Positions 1 to 5,670 of a DNA stretch of 64,000 bases are shown here, in pieces (the stretch's first letter is position 1; every line of letters starts with the position of its first letter). Source of the stretch: an uncultured Oscillospiraceae bacterium (GTDB lineage Bacteria > Bacillota > Clostridia > Oscillospirales > Oscillospiraceae); assembly GCA_910585155.1 (NCBI GenBank), contig CAJUEC010000008.1, forward strand, positions 19,844 to 83,843, written 5' to 3'. Position numbers and translations under genes: made by a program. The notes under the pieces are model-generated. The model saw only the letters and a list, made by a program, of their open reading frames with translations, was not told the origin of the DNA and did no database searches.

Positions 1-2
1 TG

Positions 3-68
3 CTGGGTACGCCCGTCACGGAGCTGCGGATGATCTGCGACCGCCGGGGTGAGCGCACAGGGGCCTAA
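3..68 (+). CDS. C-terminal end of an unidentified protein (partial)
   Basis: An open frame enters from the left edge and ends at a TAA at 66-68, giving about 21 residues that end in DRRGERTGA. It is followed within about 10 bases by a hairpin that could serve as its terminator. Codon choice (GC-rich third positions) fits the neighbours, so it is probably the tail of a real plus-strand gene. Nothing in so short a piece identifies the family, and a chance open frame cannot be excluded. Confidence 0.3.
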   Translation: MGTPVTELRMICDRRGERTGA

Positions 69-78
69 CGCAGAAAGC

Positions 79-98
79 CCCGCCGGAAAACCGGCGGG
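79..98 (-). terminator. hairpin terminator, probably bidirectional
   Basis: An 8-bp GC stem (79-86 with 91-98) closes an AAAA loop and is flanked by AAAG and CTTT. It lies 15 bases beyond the stop of the minus-strand gene at 113-337 and 10 bases beyond the stop of the partial plus-strand frame, so it can serve both. The T tract is short. Confidence 0.6.
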
Positions 99-112
99 AC
101 TTTCCTTCCCTC

Positions 113-337
113 TCACTTTTTGAACAGATTACCCAGGCCCTTCACCGCGTCGCCGATGTTGTCGGCGGTGAGCTTGGCCTTGACGCCGCTAATCACCGCG
201 TCCAGCTGCTCGGTGGGCAGATCAATGCCGGTGAGCTTCTCCAGCGCTCCGGCGGGGTCGCTGAGGAACTGCTTTTGCAGCGCCTCATCGCTCTTGATTT
301 TCTCCACGATGTCCTCAATGATCTTTTTGATGTCCAT
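113..337 (-). CDS. small helical protein, 74 aa, leader-like; function unknown
   Basis: Seen: 74 residues, acidic/lysine-rich and mostly helical, with a central FLSDPAGALEKLTGIDLP segment and an amphipathic C-terminal end (GLGNLFKK). It has its own TTGACA-type promoter (368-396), a strong GAGGAGGGG ribosome site and a hairpin terminator, so it is a real monocistronic gene. Known: short proteins with a DPxxxLxxLTGIxLP core are common in Clostridia and resemble the leader part of Nif11/nitrile-hydratase-type RiPP precursors. There is no Gly-Gly site, no Cys/Ser/Thr-rich core and no maturase nearby, so a RiPP role is not supported. Function left open. Confidence 0.8.
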   Translation of the reverse strand: MDIKKIIEDIVEKIKSDEALQKQFLSDPAGALEKLTGIDLPTEQLDAVISGVKAKLTADNIGDAVKGLGNLFKK

Positions 338-367
338 GTAAACCCCTCCTCTTTTTGATGGCGATTT

Positions 368-396
368 ATTTTACAGGAAATTTCTGCGCTTGTCAA
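368..396 (-). promoter_or_regulatory. promoter of the 74-aa gene
   Basis: Read on the minus strand: TTGACA (396-391), a 17-base spacer, TAAAAT (373-368). It is a near-consensus sigma-A promoter about 30 bases before the start codon, and it lies back to back with the proC promoter. Confidence 0.75.
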
Positions 397-403
397 TTTT
401 AAC

Positions 404-432
404 TTGCGATACCCCGCAAAAGGGGCTACAAT
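404..432 (+). promoter_or_regulatory. promoter of proC
   Basis: TTGCGA (404-409), 17-base spacer, TACAAT (427-432), about 28 bases before the proC ATG. The spacer contains a small CCCC-GCAAAA-GGGG inverted repeat (412-425) that could be a binding site. Confidence 0.65.
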
Positions 433-460
433 GGGATAAAATGCGGAAAGTAGGGATCAC

Positions 461-1282
461 ATGAAAAAAGCGGCCTTCATCGGCGTAGGAAATATGGGCG
501 GAGCTCTGGCCCGGGGGGCGTGCCGGGCAGTGGGGCCGGACCAGGTGGTGGTGTTCAACCGCACCCCCGCCAAGGCGGAGGCGCTGGCGCGGGAGCTGGG
601 CTGCGAGGTGGTGAACAGCGCCACCGACGCGGTCTGGGCGGCGGAATACCTCTTCCTGGGGGTGAAGCCCAACGGGATTCGGCCCCTTCTGGAGGAGCTG
701 GCGCCCCAGATCCGGGACCGCCACCGGGTGGGCGAGGACAAGGTGGTGGTGTCCATGGCGGCGGGGCTGCCCATCAAGGACATGCGGCCCCACCTGGCCG
801 GGGCGGGGTATTATGTGCCGGTGGTCCGCGTCATGCCCAACACCTGTGTGGCCGTGGGCAAGGGCATGACCGCCCTGTGCGCCGGGGAGGCGGCGGAGGC
901 CTACATCCAGGGGCTGGAGGAGATTCTGTCCGCTACAGGCCGGGTGGAGCGGGTCTCCGAGGAGCTGATGGACCCGTTCAGCGCCCTGGCCGGCTGCGGC
1001 CCCGCCTTTGTCTACCCCTACATTGAGGCGCTGGCGGACGGCGGGGTGATGGCCGGCCTGCCCCGGGCCCAGGCCCTGGAGTACGCCGCCCAGACGGTGC
1101 TGGGGGCGGCGGCCATGGTGCTGGAGACAGGGCGGCACCCGGGCCAGCTGAAGGACGAGGTGTGCTCCCCCGGGGGCTCCACCATCGCCGGGGTGGCGGA
1201 GCTGGAGGGGCACGGCCTGCGGGCCGCAGCCATGGAGGCGGTGCGGGCCGCATACAGGCGGAATCTGGAGCTGGGCAAATAG
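461..1282 (+). CDS. proC: pyrroline-5-carboxylate reductase
   Basis: Makes L-proline from pyrroline-5-carboxylate with NAD(P)H in the cytoplasm, the last step of proline synthesis. The 273-residue length is normal. The N-terminus has the Rossmann motif GVGNMGGALARG (about residues 8-19), followed by the VKPN segment (about 68) and, in the C-terminal dimerisation domain, FSALAGCGPAFVYPY and the conserved VCSPGGSTIAG stretch (about 230-240) that forms the substrate pocket. ATG start with a weak AGGGA ribosome site. Single gene with its own promoter and a bidirectional terminator shared with the yebC-like gene that faces it. Confidence 0.96.
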   Translation: MKKAAFIGVGNMGGALARGACRAVGPDQVVVFNRTPAKAEALARELGCEVVNSATDAVWAAEYLFLGVKPNGIRPLLEELAPQIRDRHRVGEDKVVVSMAAGLPIKDMRPHLAGAGYYVPVVRVMPNTCVAVGKGMTALCAGEAAEAYIQGLEEILSATGRVERVSEELMDPFSALAGCGPAFVYPYIEALADGGVMAGLPRAQALEYAAQTVLGAAAMVLETGRHPGQLKDEVCSPGGSTIAGVAELEGHGLRAAAMEAVRAAYRRNLELGK

Positions 1283-1284
1283 AA

Positions 1285-1312
1285 AAACCCCCTGCCGCGC
1301 GGCAGGGGGTTT
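1285..1312. terminator. bidirectional terminator between proC and yebC-like gene
   Basis: A 12-bp stem AAACCCCCTGCC / GGCAGGGGGTTT with a GCGC loop lies between two converging genes (stops at 1282 and 1316). It carries A- and T-runs on both sides, so it works in either direction. Confidence 0.9.
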
Positions 1313-1315
1313 GCT

Positions 1316-2041
1316 TTACTCGTCCCAGTTGTGCCAGACGTTCTGCACGTCGTCGTTGTCCTCCATCATGTCGATGAGCTTTTCCATGTTCTTGACGTCC
1401 CCCTCGTCGGACAGGGTGACGTAGTTCTGGGGCACCATCTCCACCTTGGCGGAGGCGAACACATAGCCCTTTTCCTCCATGGCGGCCAGCACCGCGCCAA
1501 AGGCGTCCGGGTCGGTGTAGACGGTGAAGCAGTCCTCATCCGCCTCGAAGTCCGCCGCGCCGCAGTCCAGGGAGTCCATCATGGCGGTCTCCTCGTCCAG
1601 GTCCTCCCGCTCAATGATGAGCACGCCCTTCTGGTCGAAGGACCAGGACACGCAGCCGGTGGCCCCCAGGTTGCCGCCGAACTTGTCGAAATAGTGGCGC
1701 ACTTCGGAGGCGGTGCGGTTGCGGTTGTCGGTGAGGGTCTCCACGATCACCGCCACACCGCCGGGGCCGTACCCCTCGTAGGTGATGGCCTCGTAGTCGT
1801 TGGCGTTGCCGGAGCCCACCGCCTTGTCGATGGTGCGCTTGATGTTGTCGTTGGGCATGTTGGCCGCCCGGGCCTTGGCAATGACGGTGGCCAGGCGGGA
1901 GTTGTTGTTGGGGTCGCCGGAGCCGCCGGTCTTGACGGCCACGATGATCTCCCGGGCGATTTTGGTAAAGGCCTGGGAGCGCTTGGCGTCCGCCGCGCCC
2001 TTGGTCTTTTGGATGTTATGCCACTTGGAATGTCCTGACAT
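1316..2041 (-). CDS. yebC: YebC/PmpR family translation or transcription regulator
   Basis: 241 residues, the usual length. It opens with the family signature MSGHSKWHNIQKTKGAADAK and continues with the three-domain TACO1/YebC pattern (PNNNSRLATVIAKARAANMP, then GYGPGGVAVIVETLTDN, then an acidic C-terminus). Known: some members bind promoter DNA (PmpR), and others associate with ribosomes and help translation of difficult (for example proline-rich) stretches. Which applies here cannot be told from sequence. ATG with an AAGGGAACGA ribosome site, own promoter at 2102-2130, terminator shared with proC. Confidence 0.95.
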   Translation of the reverse strand: MSGHSKWHNIQKTKGAADAKRSQAFTKIAREIIVAVKTGGSGDPNNNSRLATVIAKARAANMPNDNIKRTIDKAVGSGNANDYEAITYEGYGPGGVAVIVETLTDNRNRTASEVRHYFDKFGGNLGATGCVSWSFDQKGVLIIEREDLDEETAMMDSLDCGAADFEADEDCFTVYTDPDAFGAVLAAMEEKGYVFASAKVEMVPQNYVTLSDEGDVKNMEKLIDMMEDNDDVQNVWHNWDE

Positions 2042-2101
2042 GGTGGTATCGTTCCCTTCGTTGTGAGGTATAAGCCCTGTCGGGCGGAAAATTCACCCAT
2101 T

Positions 2102-2130
2102 AATATACCACACTTTGGCCCAGCTTTCAA
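2102..2130 (-). promoter_or_regulatory. promoter of yebC-like gene
   Basis: Minus strand: TTGAAA (2130-2125), 17-base spacer, TATATT (2107-2102), about 60 bases before the start codon. Confidence 0.7.
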
Positions 2131-2154
2131 CCCCTGAAGCGGAAAACTTACGGC

Positions 2155-2415
2155 TCACGGGTCTGGTGTCTGGGATTTGTCAGCCGATTCCCCGCGGCGG
2201 GCGGCCAAGAGCGCGTCCAGGTAATCCAGCATTTCCTTGCCGTCCGGCTGTCCCGCCCGCTGGGCTTTTTTAAAGATGAACTCGCGGTAAAGCAGGTTGA
2301 GCTCCAGGTTTTGGAGCAGTTCCTGCGGAAAGTCGCCGCGTTCAAAGCACCGCAGCAGAGTCTGGCCCACCCGTTGGGCGTATCGGTCACCAAAAATTGC
2401 GGTGAAGATACTCAC
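2155..2415 (-). CDS. hypothetical protein, 86 aa
   Basis: Starts at a GTG placed 7 bases after an excellent GGGAGGTGA ribosome site, which decides the start. The protein is predicted all-helical (FGDRYAQRVGQTLLRCFERGDFPQEL...) with no signal peptide or membrane segment. A good minus-strand promoter (TTGAAT 2465-2460, 17 bases, CATAAT 2442-2437) lies close upstream and overlaps the control region of the divergent XRE gene at 2512. I do not recognise the family. The divergent arrangement suggests the regulator at 2512 may control it; that is inference. Confidence 0.7.
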   Translation of the reverse strand: MSIFTAIFGDRYAQRVGQTLLRCFERGDFPQELLQNLELNLLYREFIFKKAQRAGQPDGKEMLDYLDALLAARRGESADKSQTPDP

Positions 2416-2436
2416 CTCGGTTCACCTCCCACATAG

Positions 2437-2487
2437 ATTATGCCCGGTATCTCGGGAATATTCAAGGGGAATTGAGCAAAATATAAT
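2437..2487. promoter_or_regulatory. overlapping divergent promoters
   Basis: Minus strand: TTGAAT (2465-2460)-N17-CATAAT (2442-2437) for the 86-aa gene. Plus strand: a perfect TATAAT at 2482-2487, with no good -35, for the XRE gene. An imperfect inverted repeat around GAATATTC (2456-2463) lies between them and overlaps the minus -35, so a bound protein could switch both. Confidence 0.55.
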
Positions 2488-2511
2488 AGAAATCGCAAGG
2501 GGGTGCTTCTT

Positions 2512-2724
2512 GTGATTTCGTATCGCCCAATGTGGGAGACCATGCGCAGAAGAAATATCACTACGTATACGCTGGTTGAAAAATTCAAATTCAGCAAAGG
2601 AACGCTGCATTCCCTGAAGCACGACCGCAATATTTCCACCGCCACATTGGATGATATTTGCCGGATACTGGATTGCAATGTAGAAGATGTGCTGGTTTAT
2701 ATCCCAGATCAAAAAGCTGATTAG
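2512..2724 (+). CDS. XRE-family HTH regulator, about 70 aa
   Basis: A small Cro/cI-type helix-turn-helix protein: MWETMRRRNITTYTLVEKF then GTLHSLKHDRNISTATLDDICRILDC, the pattern of the stand-alone XRE proteins found in Firmicutes. The GTG at 2512 is preferred over the GTG at 2503 because AAGGGGG (2498-2503) then sits 8 bases upstream. Followed directly by a hairpin terminator. Likely controls itself and perhaps the divergent 86-aa gene. No toxin or phage gene is adjacent. Confidence 0.85.
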   Translation: MISYRPMWETMRRRNITTYTLVEKFKFSKGTLHSLKHDRNISTATLDDICRILDCNVEDVLVYIPDQKAD

Positions 2725-2730
2725 AGAGAT

Positions 2731-2755
2731 CCCCGGCTTGAGCCGGGGGTTTCTT
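2731..2755 (+). terminator. terminator of the first XRE gene
   Basis: CCCCGGCT / AGCCGGGG stem with a very small loop, followed by GTTTCTTT. It is closely similar in sequence to the terminator of the second XRE gene at 3162-3191 (shared GAGAGA-CCCCGGCTTG core), as if the two genes came from related units. Confidence 0.75.
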
Positions 2756-2826
2756 TGCCTTCCAACAGCAATAAAGATACGCATCTTTTTCCTGGTTTTC
2801 TCGCATCTTATCATTTGAATTCACAA

Positions 2827-2899
2827 TTGACATTCAATGAATGTCAACTCATCACTTAGGATAACATAAAATCATCCATATGACAAGCACTAAATGTCA
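2827..2899 (+). promoter_or_regulatory. pair of TGACA-N9-TGTCA operators before the second XRE gene
   Basis: Site 1 is a perfect palindrome of 10-bp arms around one base (2827-2847, TTGACATTCA-A-TGAATGTCAA). Site 2 repeats the core with the same spacing (TGACA 2881-2885, nine bases, TGTCA 2895-2899) and runs into the ribosome site of the gene at 2911. The sites start 53 bases apart, about five helical turns. This is the layout expected for autoregulation by a small dimeric HTH protein; the assignment to the adjacent gene is inference. Confidence 0.7.
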
Positions 2900-2910
2900 G
2901 GGGTGATGGA

Positions 2911-3159
2911 GTGTACAAGAATCGCGGTCCAGATGGCCGTTATAACCTCTGCGGCAGGCAGGTGGCGAAAATTCGAAAGGGCATGAAGCCGCAGGTTTCC
3001 CAACGGGCTTTGGCTAGTATGCTCCAGCTGAGTGGATTGGATGTAGACAAAAACGCGATCCAGCGCATTGAGAGCGGCCAGCGTTTTGTCACTGATATTG
3101 AATTGAACGCGTTGGCCCAGGTACTGGGTGTGGCAGTGGAAGAGCTGCTGAAACCGTAA
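2911..3159 (+). CDS. XRE-family HTH regulator, 82 aa
   Basis: 82 residues with one Cro/cI helix-turn-helix: LCGRQVAKIRKGMKPQVSQRALASMLQ, then KNAIQRIESGQRFVTDIELNALAQVLGVAVEELL, typical of XRE_N/HTH_31-type proteins. GTG start 7-8 bases after AGGGGTGATGG; that ribosome site overlaps operator site 2, so binding there could also block translation initiation. Strong hairpin terminator just after the stop. Base composition of the upstream 190 bases is clearly more AT-rich than the surroundings, which hints at acquisition. Confidence 0.88.
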   Translation: MYKNRGPDGRYNLCGRQVAKIRKGMKPQVSQRALASMLQLSGLDVDKNAIQRIESGQRFVTDIELNALAQVLGVAVEELLKP

Positions 3160-3161
3160 AG

Positions 3162-3191
3162 AGAGACCCCCGGCTTGTGCCGGGGGTCTCT
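3162..3191 (+). terminator. terminator of the second XRE gene
   Basis: A perfect 13-bp stem AGAGACCCCCGGC / GCCGGGGGTCTCT with a TTGT loop, two bases after the stop codon. Confidence 0.85.
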
Positions 3192-3232
3192 CTGCTTTCC
3201 GTCAATGGACTGTGACGATCCGGGTAAAAGCA

Positions 3233-3262
3233 GAAACCGCCACTCTGCCAAGTGACGGTTTC
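3233..3262 (+). other. hairpin-rich non-coding segment
   Basis: The 235-base gap between the XRE gene and pgi contains a 12-bp stem with one mismatch (GAAACCGCCACT 3233-3244 with 3251-3262), and then a smaller CAGTT/AACTG hairpin near 3284-3301. It has no open frame of note. It could be a second terminator or a structured remnant of a mobile element; nothing decides. Confidence 0.3.
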
Positions 3263-3343
3263 TTGAGATAAGTTAGGAGCCAGTTACCGAGCCAACTGCC
3301 TTCCGTCAGCGCGGGTCGGGTGATATATTTATTATACACCCCC

Positions 3344-3372
3344 GGGGCGCTTTGTGCTTGACAAAGCGTCCC
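3344..3372 (-). terminator. terminator of the glgP-glk-pgi operon
   Basis: A 12-bp stem (3344-3355 with 3361-3372, one G-U pair) lies 22 bases beyond the pgi stop on the minus strand. The T-run is better on the plus strand (CATTTTTATT), so it may also stop plus-strand transcription arriving from the XRE side. Confidence 0.6.
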
Positions 3373-3394
3373 GGCATTTTTATTCCAGCGCGGA

Positions 3395-4660
3395 TCAGTC
3401 GGGCTTGCCCAGCAGGGCGAACATGTTCTTCTTGTACGCCTCCACGCCGGGCTGGTTGAAGGGGTTGACCCCCAGCACGTGGCCGCTGACGCCGCAGGAC
3501 AGCTCGAAGAAGTAGAGCAGCTCGCCCAGGGCCCGCACGTCCATCTTGTCCAGCCGCAGCACCATGGAGGGGGCCCCGCCGTCCTTGTGGGCGGCCAGGG
3601 TGCCCTGGAAGGCCATCTCCCGGACGAAGCTCAGCGGCTTGCCCGCCAGGTAGTTCAGGTTGTCCCCGTTGTCGTCGCTGTAGGGGATGGCGATGTCACA
3701 GCCGGTGTCGTCCACGTAGATGACAGTCTCGAACAGGTGGCGCTCACCGTCCTGGATATACTGGCCCAGGGAGTGCAGGTCGGTGGTGAACTGGGCGGAG
3801 GCGGGGAAGATGCCCTTGCCGTCCTTGCCCTCGGACTCGCCGAACAGCTGCTTGAGCCACTCGCCCACAAAGGCGTAGGAGGGCTCGTAGGAGCAGAACA
3901 GCTCGATCTTCTTGCCCTGGCGGTAGAGCAGGTTCCGGGCGGCCACGTACTGCCAGACGGGGTTGGACATGTCCCGCCGGTCAAAGGCGTTCATGGCGTC
4001 CCGGGCGCCGGACATCAGCTCGTCGATGTCCGTGCCCGCCACGGCGATGGGCAGCAGGCCCACGGCGGTGAGCACGGAGAAGCGGCCGCCCACGTCGTCG
4101 GGCACCACAAAGGTCTCCCACCCGTTGGAGTCGGCCAGGGTCTTGAGGGCGCCCCGGGCCTTGTCGGTGGTGGCGTAGATCCGCTGGTTGGCCTTGTCGC
4201 CGTACTGCTTCACCAGCAGCTCCCGGAACACCCGGAAGGCCACGGCGGGCTCGGTGGTGCCGCCGGACTTGGAGATGACGTTGATGGACCAGTCCCGGTC
4301 GTCAATCTTCTTGATCACGTTGTCCAGCTCGTTGGGGCTGAGGGAGCAGCCCACAAAGCAGAGCTCGGGGCCGTTGGAGGGGAACACCTCCAGGGCGGCC
4401 CGGGCCCCCAGGTAGGACCCGCCGATGCCCACCACCACCAGCACCTGGGAGTCCTGGCGGATTTTGGCGGCGGCCTTCTGAATCCGGGCGAATTCTTCCT
4501 TGTCATAGTTCTCGGGCAGGCGCACCCAGCCCACAAAATCGGAGCCGGGGGCGGCGGAATCGTACAGCTTGGCGTGGGCGGCCTCCACCTCGGGGGCCAT
4601 GGCGTTGATCTCCTCCTGAGAGACAACGCCCTCCAGCTTGGACAGGTCGAGCTTGAGCAT
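3395..4660 (-). CDS. pgi: glucose-6-phosphate isomerase
   Basis: Interconverts glucose-6-P and fructose-6-P at the head of glycolysis, in the cytoplasm. Matches the bacterial PGI family over its length: the sugar-phosphate-binding GIGGSYLGARAALE (about residues 79-92), SKSGGTTEPAVAFR (about 131-144), and the C-terminal GVNPFNQPGVEAYKKNMFALLG that carries the conserved catalytic region. At 421 residues it is somewhat shorter than the usual 445-450 of Firmicutes, without an obvious gap in the motifs. ATG after AAGGAG. It is the last gene of a run glgP-glk-pgi, so glucose phosphorylated by Glk or released from glycogen can enter glycolysis. Confidence 0.95.
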   Translation of the reverse strand: MLKLDLSKLEGVVSQEEINAMAPEVEAAHAKLYDSAAPGSDFVGWVRLPENYDKEEFARIQKAAAKIRQDSQVLVVVGIGGSYLGARAALEVFPSNGPELCFVGCSLSPNELDNVIKKIDDRDWSINVISKSGGTTEPAVAFRVFRELLVKQYGDKANQRIYATTDKARGALKTLADSNGWETFVVPDDVGGRFSVLTAVGLLPIAVAGTDIDELMSGARDAMNAFDRRDMSNPVWQYVAARNLLYRQGKKIELFCSYEPSYAFVGEWLKQLFGESEGKDGKGIFPASAQFTTDLHSLGQYIQDGERHLFETVIYVDDTGCDIAIPYSDDNGDNLNYLAGKPLSFVREMAFQGTLAAHKDGGAPSMVLRLDKMDVRALGELLYFFELSCGVSGHVLGVNPFNQPGVEAYKKNMFALLGKPD

Positions 4661-4713
4661 GATGGATCACTCCTTGTTAATTTCGTACCGCTCCACCCAC
4701 AGGGCGGAGGGGC

Positions 4714-5625
4714 TTATGATTCGCTGAAAAACAGGGCCGCGCCGCCGTAGATGCCGGCGTTGTTGCCCAGCTGGGCCAGAGCGAAGCGCACGTTGGCGCA
4801 GGGGCCAAAGGAGGCCGCCTTGAAGGCCGCCTCCACCGGGGCCAGCAGGGCGCTGCCCGCAGCGGACACGCCGCCGCCCAGCAGGATGACCTCCGGGTTG
4901 GCAATGCAGCTGATGGTGACCGCGGCGTAGCCCAGGGCCTCCGCCGCCTCCTTGATCACGGCCAGGGCGTTTTCATCGCCGGCAGCCGCGGCGTCGTACA
5001 CGTCCTTGGCGGTGACCTTCTCCATCTCCTTGAAGGGGGAGAAGGCCTTGGCGGCCCGGATGATGCCAGTGGCGGAGGAGGTGACCTCCAGGCAGCCCTT
5101 CCGGCCGCAGGCGCACTGCCAGTCGGAGTGGTAGGGGACCGTCATGTGGCCCACCTCGCCGCCGCCGCCGGTGGCGCCGGCGATGATGCGGCCGTCACAG
5201 ATGATCCCGCCGCCCACGCCGGTGCCGATGGTGAGCAGCACCAGGTTGCGGCAGCCCATGCCCGCGCCCTGCCAGCACTCGCCCAGGGCGGCCAGGTTGG
5301 CGTCGTTGGCCACCCGGACGGGCACATTGGCCCGGCGGGAGAGCTCCTGGGCCACGTTGATGTTTTCCCAGCCCAGGTTGACGCAGACGGGGACCAGGGA
5401 CTGGTCCACCACCGGGCCGGGAACGCCCACCCCGGCGCCCACGCAGAAGCAGTCGGACAGGGACTCCATCACATGGCGCATGTGGCTGGCGATGTCATCG
5501 AAGGTGGCGTCCACATCCCGGAAGGTGGGAAACTCCCGCTTATCCAGCAGATCCCCCTCCTGGCTCACCAACCCCAGCTTGACGGTGGTGCCGCCGATAT
5601 CTACGCCAAAGCAAACCTGTTTCAT
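4714..5625 (-). CDS. glcK: ROK-family glucokinase
   Basis: ATP-dependent phosphorylation of glucose. 303 residues. N-terminal ATP-binding GVDIGGTTVKLGL (about 8-20), the substrate motif GVGVPGP, VRVANDANLAALGE with the catalytic Asp, LTIGTGVGGGII, then the ROK signature GEVGHM and the zinc site CACGRKGCLE (about 167-176). No N-terminal helix-turn-helix, so it is the enzyme, not a ROK repressor. ATG after GAGGAGG. Lies 45 bases after glgP and 53 bases before pgi, presumably co-transcribed; it would rescue the free glucose released by glycogen debranching. Confidence 0.93.
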   Translation of the reverse strand: MKQVCFGVDIGGTTVKLGLVSQEGDLLDKREFPTFRDVDATFDDIASHMRHVMESLSDCFCVGAGVGVPGPVVDQSLVPVCVNLGWENINVAQELSRRANVPVRVANDANLAALGECWQGAGMGCRNLVLLTIGTGVGGGIICDGRIIAGATGGGGEVGHMTVPYHSDWQCACGRKGCLEVTSSATGIIRAAKAFSPFKEMEKVTAKDVYDAAAAGDENALAVIKEAAEALGYAAVTISCIANPEVILLGGGVSAAGSALLAPVEAAFKAASFGPCANVRFALAQLGNNAGIYGGAALFFSES

Positions 5626-5670
5626 GCGCGAAACCTCCTCTTTCTCATTTGATCCGCCGGGTTCCGGCGG

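Noticed and set aside
113..337. RiPP precursor with maturation genes
   Set aside because: No core peptide and no modifying enzyme or protease gene within reach.
2503..3159. Remnant of a prophage or toxin-antitoxin pair at the two XRE genes
   Set aside because: No integrase, toxin fold or phage gene is adjacent; small solo XRE proteins are common in these genomes.
3358..3386. Plus-strand promoter TTGACA-N17-TATTCC near the pgi terminator
   Set aside because: It would only transcribe antisense to pgi, and the TTGACA lies inside the terminator stem; likely chance.
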